A stretch of 64,000 nucleotides of DNA from Flavobacterium gawalongense (GCF_007097265.1 NZ_VJZP01000008.1:1-64000); one strand, 5' to 3'. Counted from the stretch's first letter, positions 52,233 to 61,777 are shown. Notes: generated by a model not told the origin, from the letters alone. Translations and numbers: made by a program.

Positions 52233-52751
52233 TTAGATTCCTTTTACAATATCCCCATTTGCATTGACAACTAATTTTCGAATTTCTTTATCTTTTTTTA
52301 TTCTGAGGTTATATTCTTTTTTAATTACGTCACCTTCTTTTTGAGAATATAAATATTTATCATTTACAATTTTCCATCCTGGAAAAGCTTTGTAAACAGA
52401 GTAAATTACACTACTGGGAAGTCTTACATTTTTATAATTTTCTACAACACTAGTTAATTTTCCATTTTCATTGTAAGTAGCTGATAAAGAGCCTTTACTG
52501 GTTTCCATAACCACTAAATATGTTTCATATCCTTCGTAATCTTTCCCCAAATCATAAGCTATAAACTGTTCTTCTAGAGCTCTTACATCTTTATCAGGGT
52601 TTTTATCTGGTAGATATATAGAAAAGTCTTTTCCAGCACTTTTAATTACAACTCCTGGTAATTCTTCCATTCTTATATTTCCATCCATATCTTGCGAATA
52701 AGATGCAGTGGTTATGCTTAAAAATAACAAAACAATAATAAAACGTTTCAT
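52233..52751 (-). CDS. Exported PepSY-like protein, paralogue 2
   Basis: A 172-residue protein with a signal peptide (FIIVLLFLSITTASYSQ). It is very similar to the protein at 41507-42022 along its whole length, e.g. MEELPGVVIKSAGKDFS, then IYLPDKNPDKDVRALEEQF and VIKKEYNLRIKKDKEIRKL. The upstream box GTTAATTTTTTCTATAAAT is also shared. The two genes probably arose from a duplication and may be controlled together. The function is unknown. Confidence 0.8.
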   Translation of the reverse strand: MKRFIIVLLFLSITTASYSQDMDGNIRMEELPGVVIKSAGKDFSIYLPDKNPDKDVRALEEQFIAYDLGKDYEGYETYLVVMETSKGSLSATYNENGKLTSVVENYKNVRLPSSVIYSVYKAFPGWKIVNDKYLYSQKEGDVIKKEYNLRIKKDKEIRKLVVNANGDIVKGI

Positions 52752-53269
52752 GACATTAGTTTTTAAATTATAATCAAGTCAGGCTACTATTATGATTAAA
52801 ATATATTTGTCAAGGTTTATAATTTTCTTCCCCTTTTTTTGTTTTTTTTTGTAGGTTATTTAAATCATAATAGTTTAAAACATTAGAGGTTTTGTTTTTT
52901 TGAATTTTAAATCAAAAAAGGATATTGGGCACTAGTAAAATTAGTGTTTTTTTCAAAGTGATGCAGTTAATTTTTTCTATAAATAAAGTTAATATGAGTG
53001 GAGTTTTGTGCCTGTTTTTAGCAAGAAAATCCACTTGTAACCATAAATAAAAGGGAGAACTGTGATTTTTTGTTCAATGAAAAAATAATTTTTCAACAAT
53101 CAACATTTTGTAAATTCACTTACTATTTTAATCTGTTGGCAAAAGGAGGTAAGACTATAGTTAGAAAGAATTTTTTCTAGTTTTTTTAAATTACCTATTA
53201 TAAGCGGAAGTTTTTTTAATCTAATACCAAAGCTATTTTGTTCTGATTTTAAATTCAAAAATCAGGATG
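52752..53269. other. Intergenic region upstream of paralogue 2
   Basis: 518 AT-rich bp with no credible gene. It holds the 19-bp box shared with paralogue 1 (52966-52984). The rest shows poly-T tracts only, and I see no RNA gene. Confidence 0.6.
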
Positions 53270-53992
53270 CTACATTTTATGAATTATAAAAATAGTAGGG
53301 CGGTTGTGCAAATCCACTTGTGTTTTTTTCCAATCAGAAGCTCGCATAGTTTTGATATATTCTGTTGGCAAAGTAATATCCGTTGCTATACAAAGATATG
53401 TTGCGGGATTTAAAGCCTGTAAAATATCCTCTAACATTTTATTATTTCTATAAGGTGTTTCTATAAAAATTTGAGATTGGTTTTTGTCCTGAGATAGTTT
53501 TTCCAGGTTTTTCAGAGCCGTTTTCTTTTCGCCTTTTTCAATTGGTAAATAGCCGTTGAAAGTAAAACTTTGCCCGTTCATTCCTGAAGCCATCATCGCC
53601 AAAAGGATTGAAGAAGGGCCTACTAGAGGTACAACTTGTATTCCTTTTTCATGTGCCAGCTTTACAATTACTGCGCCGGGATCAGCAACGCCAGGACAAC
53701 CTGCTTCGCTCATTAAGCCCATATTTTTTCCTTCTAATAAAGGTTTTATGAAGTCTAAATGTTCTTTGGTTTCAGTATGTTTGTTTAAAACAAAAAGGTT
53801 CAGTTCCGATTGTTTCTTTTCAGGATTAACACCTTTGATGGATTTTCGTGCTGTTTTTTCGTTTTCAACGATGTAATAATCAATAAAATCAATACTTCTT
53901 TTTATGGTTTGTGGTAAGACATCCATAGGATCACTATCTCCCAATGTAGTTGGTATTAAATAGAGTTTTCCTAAAAAAGGGGTTGGTTTCAT
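53270..53992 (-). CDS. RsmI-like SAM-dependent methyltransferase
   Basis: A 240-residue protein of the tetrapyrrole-methylase fold (RsmI type). It starts GKLYLIPTTLGDSDPMDVLP. MSEAGCPGVADPGAVIV and VVPLVGPSSILLAMMASGMNGQ are the conserved loops, and FIETPYRNNKMLEDI is near the end. RsmI 2'-O-methylates C1402 of 16S rRNA, but this shorter Bacteroidetes form may be a distant relative, since the N-terminal GNxxD motif is changed. Confidence 0.85.
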   Translation of the reverse strand: MKPTPFLGKLYLIPTTLGDSDPMDVLPQTIKRSIDFIDYYIVENEKTARKSIKGVNPEKKQSELNLFVLNKHTETKEHLDFIKPLLEGKNMGLMSEAGCPGVADPGAVIVKLAHEKGIQVVPLVGPSSILLAMMASGMNGQSFTFNGYLPIEKGEKKTALKNLEKLSQDKNQSQIFIETPYRNNKMLEDILQALNPATYLCIATDITLPTEYIKTMRASDWKKTQVDLHNRPTIFIIHKM

Positions 53993-54106
53993 TGGTGTGA
54001 TTTTATGTTTCTAAAGTAAATTGTGCGCTAAATTTTACTTGTAAGGAATAGAATTGCTTTTTTTAATGAACAATAAGTTCCTCGAAAATAAATTTTAACC
54101 GAAAGT

Positions 54107-54574
54107 TTATTGGTGTTTTGCTATTAATTTTTTTGCAATTACTTCACAAACTTCGTCAAGCATATTGTAAACTATTTCAAATCCGTTGGGTAAACCAAAA
54201 TAAGGATCTGGTACATCTACATTTTCATTTGGAAATAATTCATTCAAAATAAGTTGTACTTTTTCTTTTTGATCTTGAGTTTCAGCTAGCTCAATTACGT
54301 TCTCATAATTAGAATTATCCATTACAAAAATATAATCATAAGAGTCAAAATCAGATTTGCTAAATTGTCGCCCTTTTTGATTTGAAATATTTATTTTATT
54401 GTTTTTTGCAACCGCAATAGAACGAACATCAGGCGAATGTCCAATGTGCCAAGAACCTGTTCCTGCAGAATCAACTGCAAATTTATTTTTAGGGAGTTTT
54501 GAAGCTAATATGCCTTCGGCCAAGGGAGACCGACAAATATTTCCTAAACAAACCATTAAAATTTTTATGGACAT
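54107..54574 (-). CDS. Low-molecular-weight protein-tyrosine phosphatase
   Basis: A 155-residue phosphatase. The active-site loop VCLGNICRSP (Cys at about residue 10, Arg) is at the N-terminus, and DPYFG holds the general-acid Asp. It could act on tyrosine kinases of polysaccharide export or on phosphoarginine. It starts 8 bp after the dnaA stop on the same strand, so it is probably co-transcribed with dnaA. Confidence 0.93.
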   Translation of the reverse strand: MSIKILMVCLGNICRSPLAEGILASKLPKNKFAVDSAGTGSWHIGHSPDVRSIAVAKNNKINISNQKGRQFSKSDFDSYDYIFVMDNSNYENVIELAETQDQKEKVQLILNELFPNENVDVPDPYFGLPNGFEIVYNMLDEVCEVIAKKLIAKHQ

Positions 54575-54582
54575 GATGCTTT

Positions 54583-56010
54583 TTATAGCGTTAATTTTTT
54601 ATTGATATCTTCAACAAATTTTTTGAATTGTTTGTCGGTAGCAACTAAATTGTCAACGGTTTTGCATGCGTGTAATACTGTAGCGTGATCTCTATCTCCA
54701 ATTTGTGAACCAATGTTCGCCAAAGATGCTTTTGTAAATTTTTTAGCAAAAAACATTGCTAATTGCCTCGCTTGTACAACATGCCTCTTTCGAGTTTTTG
54801 ATTGAAGTGTTTCTAAATCCAATTGGAAATAATCTGAAACAATTTTTTGAATGTAATCGATAGAAATTTCTCTTTTTACATTTTTCACAAATTTTTCAAC
54901 AACACTTTTAGCAAGTTCTAAAGTAACTTCTTTTTTATTAAAAGACGATTGTGCAATCAAGGAAATAATAGCTCCTTCCAATTCTCTCACATTCGATTTG
55001 ATGTTACGGGCTACATATTCAATTATTTCTTCAGGTATTTCTACACCGTCTCTATACAATATGTTTTTAAGTATTGAAATTCTGGTTTCATAATCCGGTT
55101 GGTGCAATTCTGCAGACAATCCCCATTTGAAACGTGATAACAATCTTTGTTCAATATCTTGCATGTCAACTGGAGCCTTATCCGAAGTTAAGATAACCTG
55201 TTTGCCATTTTGATGCAAATAATTGAAAATATGGAAAAATACATCCTGAGTTCCTGATTTTCCAGAAAGGAATTGAACATCATCAATAATTAAAACATCA
55301 ATTAATTGATAGAAGTGGATGAAATCATTTCGGTTATTTTTTTTTACCGAGTCAATATATTGTTGAGTGAAAATCTCTGCCGAAATATATAAAACAGTTT
55401 TTTCGGGATATTTATCTTTTATTTCCACACCAATAGCATGCGCTAAGTGTGTTTTGCCAAGACCAACTCCTCCAAAAATTAATAATGGATTAAATGAAGT
55501 TCCACCAGGTTTATTGGCAACAGCCATACCAGCAGAACGAGCTAATCTATTGGAGTCTCCTTCAAGAAAATTGTCAAAACTGTAATTTGCGTTAAGTTGA
55601 GATTCAATTTTTAAATTACGAATTCCTGGAATTACAAATGGATTTTTTAATTCCGGGTTTAAGTTTTTAAATGGAGCATCAACTTCTTGTGGCTTCATAG
55701 GAACTCTATTAGCACTTGGCAATTGTTCCGTAAACGGTTGTTTGTTGCCATAAGTGTTTTCCATTCTGATTTTATAGAGTAACTTTGCGTTTTTTCCGAG
55801 TTCTTTGGTAAGTGCCACTTTTAATAATTTTACATAGTGTTCTTCTAGCCATTCGTAGAAAAATTTACTTGGAACTTGAATATATAATGCATTGTCGGTT
55901 AGCTCAACTGATTTGATTGGTTCGAACCAAGTTTTGTAAGCTTGATCCTGAATGTTGTCTTTTATAAAAGACAAACAGTTTTCCCATACTGATTGAGCAG
56001 TTTTGTTCAT
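54583..56010 (-). CDS. dnaA: Chromosomal replication initiator DnaA
   Basis: A 475-residue initiator. The domain I N-terminus (VWENCLSFIKDNIQDQAYKTWFEP) is followed by a linker, the AAA+ domain with FGGVGLGKTHLAHAI and IDDVQFLSG, and domain IV with the DnaA signature GDRDHATVLHACKT near residue 440. It binds DnaA boxes at oriC and opens the origin. No cluster of TTATNCACA boxes is seen in the 184 bp upstream, so the origin is probably elsewhere. Confidence 0.96.
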   Translation of the reverse strand: MNKTAQSVWENCLSFIKDNIQDQAYKTWFEPIKSVELTDNALYIQVPSKFFYEWLEEHYVKLLKVALTKELGKNAKLLYKIRMENTYGNKQPFTEQLPSANRVPMKPQEVDAPFKNLNPELKNPFVIPGIRNLKIESQLNANYSFDNFLEGDSNRLARSAGMAVANKPGGTSFNPLLIFGGVGLGKTHLAHAIGVEIKDKYPEKTVLYISAEIFTQQYIDSVKKNNRNDFIHFYQLIDVLIIDDVQFLSGKSGTQDVFFHIFNYLHQNGKQVILTSDKAPVDMQDIEQRLLSRFKWGLSAELHQPDYETRISILKNILYRDGVEIPEEIIEYVARNIKSNVRELEGAIISLIAQSSFNKKEVTLELAKSVVEKFVKNVKREISIDYIQKIVSDYFQLDLETLQSKTRKRHVVQARQLAMFFAKKFTKASLANIGSQIGDRDHATVLHACKTVDNLVATDKQFKKFVEDINKKLTL

Positions 56011-56194
56011 ATATTCTGTTAAATTATTTTTATTCGGTAATTATTATCTTACTAAAAAAAGAGTGAAATTTTATTGTTTTTCGGGGTAACAAATATGTGA
56101 ACAAATTTCTGTAAAAAAAAATATATTGGGTAATAATTTTACAAATTATTGTTGTAAGGAACTTTTTAAATTTTAAATTTTTAATACATAATTA

Positions 56195-56599
56195 ATGAAA
56201 GATCATAAAATAGACGTTAGGGTACGATACTCAGAAACAGACCAAATGGGAGTAGTTTATCATGGTAATTACGTTCCCTATTTTGAGATAGGTAGGGTGG
56301 AATGGCTTAGAAACAAAGGGATTTCATATAAAAGCATGGAAGAAAGTGGTATCGCGTTGCCGATTGTTTCTATGAATATAAATTATAAAAAATCGGCTCG
56401 TTATGATGAGTTGCTTACCGTTCATACTACTTTCAAAAGTCAGAGTTCAGTGAAGATAGAATTTGATTGTGTTATTTATAATGAATCTGATGAGTTATTA
56501 ACAACTGCCCAATTTATTTTGGTTTTTGTGTCCTTAAAAACGGGTCGTCCAACAGCTCCTCCAGATTATATTTTAGATTTGTTAAAAACGATAGAATAA
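56195..56599 (+). CDS. Acyl-CoA thioesterase (YbgC/4HBT type)
   Basis: A 134-residue hot-dog-fold protein. RYSETDQMGVVYHGNYVPYFEIGRVEWLR holds the Asp/Tyr/His active-site pattern of the 4-hydroxybenzoyl-CoA thioesterase family. It cleaves short- or medium-chain acyl-CoAs, and the substrate is not deducible. It is divergent from dnaA. Confidence 0.92.
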   Translation: MKDHKIDVRVRYSETDQMGVVYHGNYVPYFEIGRVEWLRNKGISYKSMEESGIALPIVSMNINYKKSARYDELLTVHTTFKSQSSVKIEFDCVIYNESDELLTTAQFILVFVSLKTGRPTAPPDYILDLLKTIE

Positions 56600-56628
56600 A
56601 TTATAAAAACAGCAATTTTGAGTAAAAA

Positions 56629-57258
56629 TTAGAGTCGTTTTATATCGATTTCAAACATCGGATTAAAAATGTCGAACACCATTTCGGCATTTTTTTTTCG
56701 GGTTTTCAGCTCTATTTTGCCAATAGGAAGTCCTGAATCTTCGTTTATTTCCATTTCTTGAGTCACAATTTCCAATCTTTTCTCCTTAATTACTCGCATT
56801 ACTTTATTCATGTTTTTATAATCAAATGTGATTGAATAATGAATATTTATGGTTTTTTCGACTATCTCACAAGTTTCAAGAACCATTTGTGCGGTCGTTT
56901 TATAAGCGGATATCAATCCGCCAACACCTAATTTCACGCCACCAAAAATCCGAACCACTACTATTAATACATTGGTGATAGAAAACGACTGAATTTGTCC
57001 ATAAATTGGCATTCCAGCGCTGTTGCTTGGTTCTCCGTCGTCATTAGCTCTGTAGGTTATTGTGTCAGTTCCTAATTGATAGGCGTAACAAAAATGCCCT
57101 GCATTGGGATGTTGTTTTTTTAAACTATCAATGATGGGTTTTACTTCATCTTCAGATTGAATAGGGTAAGCATAACCAAAGAATTTGCTGTTTTTTTCTT
57201 TGAATAGTATTTCTGAAGAGGGAAATTCAATGGTATTGTACGTGTCTTTAAATTCCAA
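56629..57258 (-). CDS. YigZ/IMPACT-family protein
   Basis: A 209-residue protein. The N-terminal UPF0029 domain has SKFFGYAYPIQSEDEVK, AYQLGTDTITYRANDDGEPSNSAGMPI and VVVRIFGGVKLGVGGLISAYK. A small C-terminal ferredoxin-like domain follows. Relatives bind ribosomes or regulate translation, but the bacterial role is unclear. Its gene is next to the HAD and ribD genes, in the same direction. Confidence 0.92.
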   Translation of the reverse strand: MEFKDTYNTIEFPSSEILFKEKNSKFFGYAYPIQSEDEVKPIIDSLKKQHPNAGHFCYAYQLGTDTITYRANDDGEPSNSAGMPIYGQIQSFSITNVLIVVVRIFGGVKLGVGGLISAYKTTAQMVLETCEIVEKTINIHYSITFDYKNMNKVMRVIKEKRLEIVTQEMEINEDSGLPIGKIELKTRKKNAEMVFDIFNPMFEIDIKRL

Positions 57259-57264
57259 AAGGTT

Positions 57265-57867
57265 CTAAATTATTTTTTTGTCAAATAAATTAACGACATC
57301 TTCTTTTCCAACTTGTAAATTCCAAACTTGAAATCCTAATGCAAGTGCAGCATCCGTATTTTCTTTTTTATCGTCAATAAATAAAGTACGCTTTGGAGCT
57401 AAATCATGCTTGTTTGCCAAGTAATTGAAAATTTCTGGGTTTGGTTTTCTCATTTCCACTTCAAACGAAAAATATACTTTCTCAAAACATTGATAAAAAT
57501 CACTGTAAAATGAAATTCCGTTTTTTTGTTCGAAAGTTTCTATGTGAATGGAATCAGTATTGGACAAGAGAAACAATCGGTATTTTTTGGAAAGCATTTG
57601 AAGAAATTCAAGCCGGTACAATGGGAAATCAAGAAGAATGGCATTCCATGCAGCTAAAATTTCTTTTATAGAAGCATTTGGAACGTGCTTTTGAATGCCG
57701 AGAAGGAAATTTTCACGTGAGATTTGACCTGTTTCAAATTGAATATTCAAATGATCTAAGTCTTCATTCCACTCAGATAAGCCTAGTTTTTCTAAGGCAT
57801 CCATAGTGGCTTGTTTATCTAAATTGATAAAAATATCCCCAAAATCAAAAATAATAGCATTAATCAT
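57265..57867 (-). CDS. HAD-family phosphatase
   Basis: A 200-residue hydrolase. Motif I is IIFDFGDIFINLD (the usual second Asp of DxD is Gly here), motif II is LLSNTDS, and motifs III and IV are RKPNPEIF and LFIDDKKENTDAA. The DFGDI form is common in the HAD-IA group with YihX-like members, where sugar phosphates are substrates. It overlaps the ribD stop by 8 bp. Confidence 0.88.
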   Translation of the reverse strand: MINAIIFDFGDIFINLDKQATMDALEKLGLSEWNEDLDHLNIQFETGQISRENFLLGIQKHVPNASIKEILAAWNAILLDFPLYRLEFLQMLSKKYRLFLLSNTDSIHIETFEQKNGISFYSDFYQCFEKVYFSFEVEMRKPNPEIFNYLANKHDLAPKRTLFIDDKKENTDAALALGFQVWNLQVGKEDVVNLFDKKII

Positions 57868-58936
57868 GGTTTCTAGAAATTATAAGTTCATCATTGCTAA
57901 TCGAATATTTTTCGAACGGTTTTTTATCTAGTATTGGGGCTTTTGTACCTGCAGTAAATTGAACGTTTCCAACAAAGATTCTTGCTTCGTCCCAAAGATT
58001 GGCATCAATAAAAGTCTGTACTGTTTGTCGTCCGCCTTCAATAATTACGGATTGAATTTGATGTTGATACAGCGCTTTTATTATTTGTTTTGCTATGTTT
58101 TGTTCAAAATCAATTACTTCAAAGATAGTGTTTTCTTTTTCAATTGTTGTTTTCGATTTCGAAAATAGGATAGTTTTAACCTGTTTGTCAAATATGTGAC
58201 GGTCTTCCGGAATCCGATTATTTTGGTCTATAATCAATCGGATTGGATTTTTTCCAGACCAATCCCGTGCATTTAGTTTTGGATTGTCATCAATAACGGT
58301 TTGGGTTCCTACCAGAATAGCTTGCTCCTCGGTTCGCCATTTATGTACCAACTGTCTCGAATAGGAATTTGTAATCCAGAACGGTTTTTTTTCATTGTCA
58401 TTCTGTCCTGAAGCTTCGGGATTACGAAGCGTCTCATCGGGTGCGATAAAACCATCCTGACTTTCGGCCCATTTTAGAATAATATAAGGTCTTTTCTTTT
58501 CGTGGAAAGTAAAAAAGCGTTTGTTCAGTTCATGACATTCCGCTTCCAGTATGCCAACCGTAACATGTATTCCGGCTTCAATTAATTTTTTGATGCCATT
58601 TCCAGCCACTTTCACATTAGGATCAACAGTACCAATTACCACATTTGGAATTTTATTTTTAATAATCAAATCGCAACAAGGCGGTGTTTTTCCAAAATGA
58701 CTACACGGTTCTAAACTCACATAAATAGTCGCTTTTTTCAATAGCGATTTATCTTTTACGGAATTCACAGCATTTACTTCGGCGTGTGGTTCTCCTGCTT
58801 TTTTATGCCAGCCTTCGCCAATTATTTGGTCTTCATAAACAATTACACTGCCCACCAAAGGATTGGGATAGGTTGTTCCTAAACCATTTTTGGCTAACTG
58901 GATGCATCGTTTTATATATTTTTCATGTGTTTTCAC
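57860..58936 (-). CDS. ribD: Riboflavin biosynthesis protein RibD (deaminase-reductase)
   Basis: A 358-residue bifunctional enzyme of the riboflavin pathway, starting at GTG 58936. The N-terminal deaminase has HAEVNAV and PCSHFGKTPPC (zinc ligands), and the C-terminal reductase starts near residue 150 (RPYIILKWAESQDGFIA). An unusual insert DETLRNPEASGQNDNEKK (about 170-187) is encoded by a GAAGCTTCGGGA-type palindromic repeat (58396-58437). A -7 box (TACTTTTG, 58948-58941) lies only 5 bp before the start, so the mRNA may be nearly leaderless. Confidence 0.94.
   Translation of the reverse strand: MKTHEKYIKRCIQLAKNGLGTTYPNPLVGSVIVYEDQIIGEGWHKKAGEPHAEVNAVNSVKDKSLLKKATIYVSLEPCSHFGKTPPCCDLIIKNKIPNVVIGTVDPNVKVAGNGIKKLIEAGIHVTVGILEAECHELNKRFFTFHEKKRPYIILKWAESQDGFIAPDETLRNPEASGQNDNEKKPFWITNSYSRQLVHKWRTEEQAILVGTQTVIDDNPKLNARDWSGKNPIRLIIDQNNRIPEDRHIFDKQVKTILFSKSKTTIEKENTIFEVIDFEQNIAKQIIKALYQHQIQSVIIEGGRQTVQTFIDANLWDEARIFVGNVQFTAGTKAPILDKKPFEKYSISNDELIISRNHD
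58396..58437. repeat. Palindromic repeat inside ribD
   Basis: GTCATTCTGTCCTGAAGCTT then CGGGATTACGAAGCGTCTCA is a copy of the dispersed repeat seen in intergenic DNA at 31132-31157 and, in part, 37991-38006 and 58966-58984. It keeps the frame and adds about 14 residues. Confidence 0.75.
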
Positions 58937-59020
58937 AACACAAAAGTAGTTATTTTTGAGTTTAGCCCCGAAACTTCAGGATTAGTTTTGAAACTTTCGA
59001 AAATAACAATAAACAATTTC

Positions 59021-59028
59021 TACTTTTG
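59021..59028 (+). promoter_or_regulatory. Promoter -7 box of the GNAT gene
   Basis: TACTTTTG matches TAnnTTTG, 26 bp upstream of the start at 59055. No clear -33 element at the right spacing is seen. Confidence 0.5.
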
Positions 59029-59054
59029 TATGTAAAATTAGTTTCTGAAAGAAA

Positions 59055-59540
59055 ATGGAAGATTATAGCATTAGAAAAATAAAAAAAGAAGACAATCAAG
59101 CAGTTGCACAACTAATACGAGCCGTTTTTGATGAATTGAACATTCCAAAAGTAGGAACTGCCTATGAAGATCCTTATTTGGATTTAATGTTTGAAGAGTA
59201 TAATAAACCTAAATCAGTTTATTATGTTGTTGAAAAAAACGGGAAAATCATTGGTTCTGCCGGCGTTGCTCCACTTGAAAACGAAGCCGAAACTATTTGT
59301 GAATTGCAAAAAATGTATTTCCTTCCGGAAACTCGAGGCCTTGGAATTGGCAGTAAAATGATGGCTAAGTGTTTGCAGAGTGCAAAGGATTTTGGTTTTG
59401 AAAAATGTTACTTGGAAACCATGCCATTTATGCATGATGCCCAGAAATTATACAAAAAAGTAGGTTTCAAATATATTTGTTCTCCAATGGGAAGCACCGG
59501 TCATACAAGTTGTCCCGTTTGGATGTTGAAAGAGTTATAA
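59055..59540 (+). CDS. GNAT-family N-acetyltransferase
   Basis: A 161-residue acetyltransferase: YSIRKIKKEDNQAVAQLIRAVF at the N-terminus, MYFLPETRGLGIGSKMMAKCL (acetyl-CoA loop RGLGIG), then CYLETMPFMHDAQKLYKKVGF. The substrate is unknown. The gene precedes prmC by 60 bp. Confidence 0.9.
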   Translation: MEDYSIRKIKKEDNQAVAQLIRAVFDELNIPKVGTAYEDPYLDLMFEEYNKPKSVYYVVEKNGKIIGSAGVAPLENEAETICELQKMYFLPETRGLGIGSKMMAKCLQSAKDFGFEKCYLETMPFMHDAQKLYKKVGFKYICSPMGSTGHTSCPVWMLKEL

Positions 59541-59600
59541 GTTTTGAATTATGAGTTATGAATTGATAGCATTAATTCAGACAATCCAGATCCTATTAAA

Positions 59601-60461
59601 ATGAAAATAAAAGAATACAGAACCCAATTTATTGAAGAACTCACTCCGATTTATGATGCGGGTGAAGCCGAGAGTTTTTTCTATCTGATTTTAGAGGAGA
59701 AACATCAATTAAAAAGAATTGACTTGGCGTTGCATCCTGATTTGGTTTTTTCGGAAGAGGAAATTGCGGTTTGGAATTCTATTTTGGAACCATTGCAACA
59801 GGAAATTCCAATTCAATACTTGTTGGGGAAAACCAGTTTTTATGGGTTAGATTTTGAAGTCAATGAAAACGTTTTGATTCCAAGACCGGAAACGGAAGAA
59901 TTAGTCGAATGGATTATTAAAAGTAATTTAAAGATTGAAAAATTTAAAAATTTAAAGATTTTAGATATTGGAACCGGAAGCGGCTGCATTGCTATTTCAT
60001 TGGCGAAAAATCTCCCCAATGCCCAAGTGTATGCAATTGATGTTTCCGAAAAGGCTTTGGCTACAGCCAAAAAAAATGCAGCAATCAACGAAGTGAATGT
60101 TACTTTTGTCAATCAAAATATTCTTGGAACCGAGGATTTGCAACAGCAATTTGATATTATCGTTTCCAATCCTCCTTATGTTCGGAATCTAGAAAAAGAG
60201 GAAATCAAGAAAAATGTTTTGGACAATGAACCGCATTTGGCTCTTTTTGTCGAAGATAATGATGCCTTGATTTTTTATAAAAAAATAGCCGAATTGGCTC
60301 AAAAAAATCTTTTGCCAAACGGACAATTGTATTTTGAAATCAATCAGTATTTAGGCAAAGAGATGGTTGATTTACTCGAAAAACTAAATTTCGCAACTAT
60401 CGAATTACGAAAAGATATTTACGGAAATGACAGGATGATTAAAGGAAGTGATCAGTTCTAA
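59601..60461 (+). CDS. prmC: Release factor glutamine methyltransferase PrmC
   Basis: A 286-residue enzyme that methylates the Gln of the GGQ motif in peptide-chain release factors. An N-terminal helical domain (about 1-90, ending QYLLGKTSFYGLDFEV) is followed by PRPETEELVEWI, the SAM-binding DIGTGSGCIAISLA and the catalytic NPPYV. Confidence 0.95.
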   Translation: MKIKEYRTQFIEELTPIYDAGEAESFFYLILEEKHQLKRIDLALHPDLVFSEEEIAVWNSILEPLQQEIPIQYLLGKTSFYGLDFEVNENVLIPRPETEELVEWIIKSNLKIEKFKNLKILDIGTGSGCIAISLAKNLPNAQVYAIDVSEKALATAKKNAAINEVNVTFVNQNILGTEDLQQQFDIIVSNPPYVRNLEKEEIKKNVLDNEPHLALFVEDNDALIFYKKIAELAQKNLLPNGQLYFEINQYLGKEMVDLLEKLNFATIELRKDIYGNDRMIKGSDQF

Positions 60462-60535
60462 GTATTCAGTATTTATAAATTGAAAACGAATCGCTGATTA
60501 CTTTTTTTTAAGTTTTAGAGACTGACCACTGCAAA

Positions 60536-61777
60536 CTACTCGTATCGCAACGCTTCAATAGGATCAAGTCTAGCTGCTTTTACCGCGGGATACAAACCAG
60601 AAACGATTGCCACGATAAAACTTGTAATAAAAGCTGCCATAATAGCGCCCCACGGAATTACAAACACAAAACTCATTGCGGTAGCGACTCCAAATCCAAT
60701 TAAGATTCCAAAAATAATTCCGACCAATCCGCCTAATTGGCCGATAAGTAATGTTTCTATGAAAAACTGAAAAGCAATCGTAGTTTTTTTGGCTCCCAAG
60801 GCTTTTCGAACTCCAATTTCTCTAGTGCGTTCCGTTACCGAAACAATCATGATATTCATCAAAGCGATCGAAGAACCAAGAACGGTGATAATACCAATAA
60901 GCCAGGATGCAAGTCCAAGATATTTAGTAATTCCAAGGATTCTATTGATCAAGTCATCACTACGGACGACTCCAAAATTATTGTCTTTCACAGGACTTAA
61001 TTTACGAACTCTGCGCATAGTGCTTGTTGCGTTGTCAATCGCCTGATCCAGTAATTCTTTTTTGGCAACCATAACGCTCATCGTGTAGTTTATGTCAGGT
61101 GTCGTAAACAAGGAACGAGCTACCTGAATGGGAATTAAAACCCGTAAATCCTGGCTGTTCCCAAAGGTGGATCCCTTTTCTTTCAGTACGCCGATAACTT
61201 TAAATTTAGCGCCACGAATAGAAATTATTTTATCAATAGGATTCACATCTTTCAACAATCCTTTTTCAAAATCAGACCCCACAACACAAACATAAGAATT
61301 GTTGTCGATATCAAATCCGGTAAAATTTCGTCCCAAATTGGTTTCTAAACCGGAATTAGTAATAAAATGCTGATCAACACCTAAGATGCTAATTTCGGGA
61401 TCGGTTTCTGTGGCTTCATATTTCACTTCGGCAGTAGAAGTTGCCGTAAAAGAAACTGAGGTTTCGGTAAAAGGATAGTTGAATTTATTTTGGAAAGCAA
61501 CAGCTTCGGGATAGGAAATGATTGGATTTATAATTTCACGTTCCTGTCCACCGCGATTTCTTATTTCGTTTTCATACTGATTGATATTAAAAGTATTGGC
61601 TCCCATCGAAGCAAAATCAGATGAAATAGTATTTTCTAAAGCAGAAACAACGGTTAGGATTCCGACTAAAGCGGTAATTCCAATCGCAATAATCAGCACT
61701 GTAAGTATGGTTCGTAACAATTGTGTTCTGATAGAACCAAATGCAATCCGAATATTTTCTTTGAATAATTTTAGCAT
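60536..61777 (-). CDS. MacB-like ABC transporter permease
   Basis: A 413-residue membrane protein starting MLKLFKENIRIAFGSIR at 61777 (the frame to 61828 adds an unlikely tail). The first helix is ILTVLIIAIGITALVGIL, then comes a periplasmic MacB-core domain (about 45-255), then three helices, with ERTREIGVRKALGAKK as the coupling segment to the ATPase. It belongs to the MacB/LolE type that moves lipoproteins, peptides or drugs through mechanotransmission. The ATPase gene is not adjacent. Confidence 0.9.
   Translation of the reverse strand: MLKLFKENIRIAFGSIRTQLLRTILTVLIIAIGITALVGILTVVSALENTISSDFASMGANTFNINQYENEIRNRGGQEREIINPIISYPEAVAFQNKFNYPFTETSVSFTATSTAEVKYEATETDPEISILGVDQHFITNSGLETNLGRNFTGFDIDNNSYVCVVGSDFEKGLLKDVNPIDKIISIRGAKFKVIGVLKEKGSTFGNSQDLRVLIPIQVARSLFTTPDINYTMSVMVAKKELLDQAIDNATSTMRRVRKLSPVKDNNFGVVRSDDLINRILGITKYLGLASWLIGIITVLGSSIALMNIMIVSVTERTREIGVRKALGAKKTTIAFQFFIETLLIGQLGGLVGIIFGILIGFGVATAMSFVFVIPWGAIMAAFITSFIVAIVSGLYPAVKAARLDPIEALRYE

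Noticed and set aside
56011-56194. oriC next to dnaA
   Set aside because: The 184-bp gap is AT-rich but has no visible cluster of TTATNCACA boxes.
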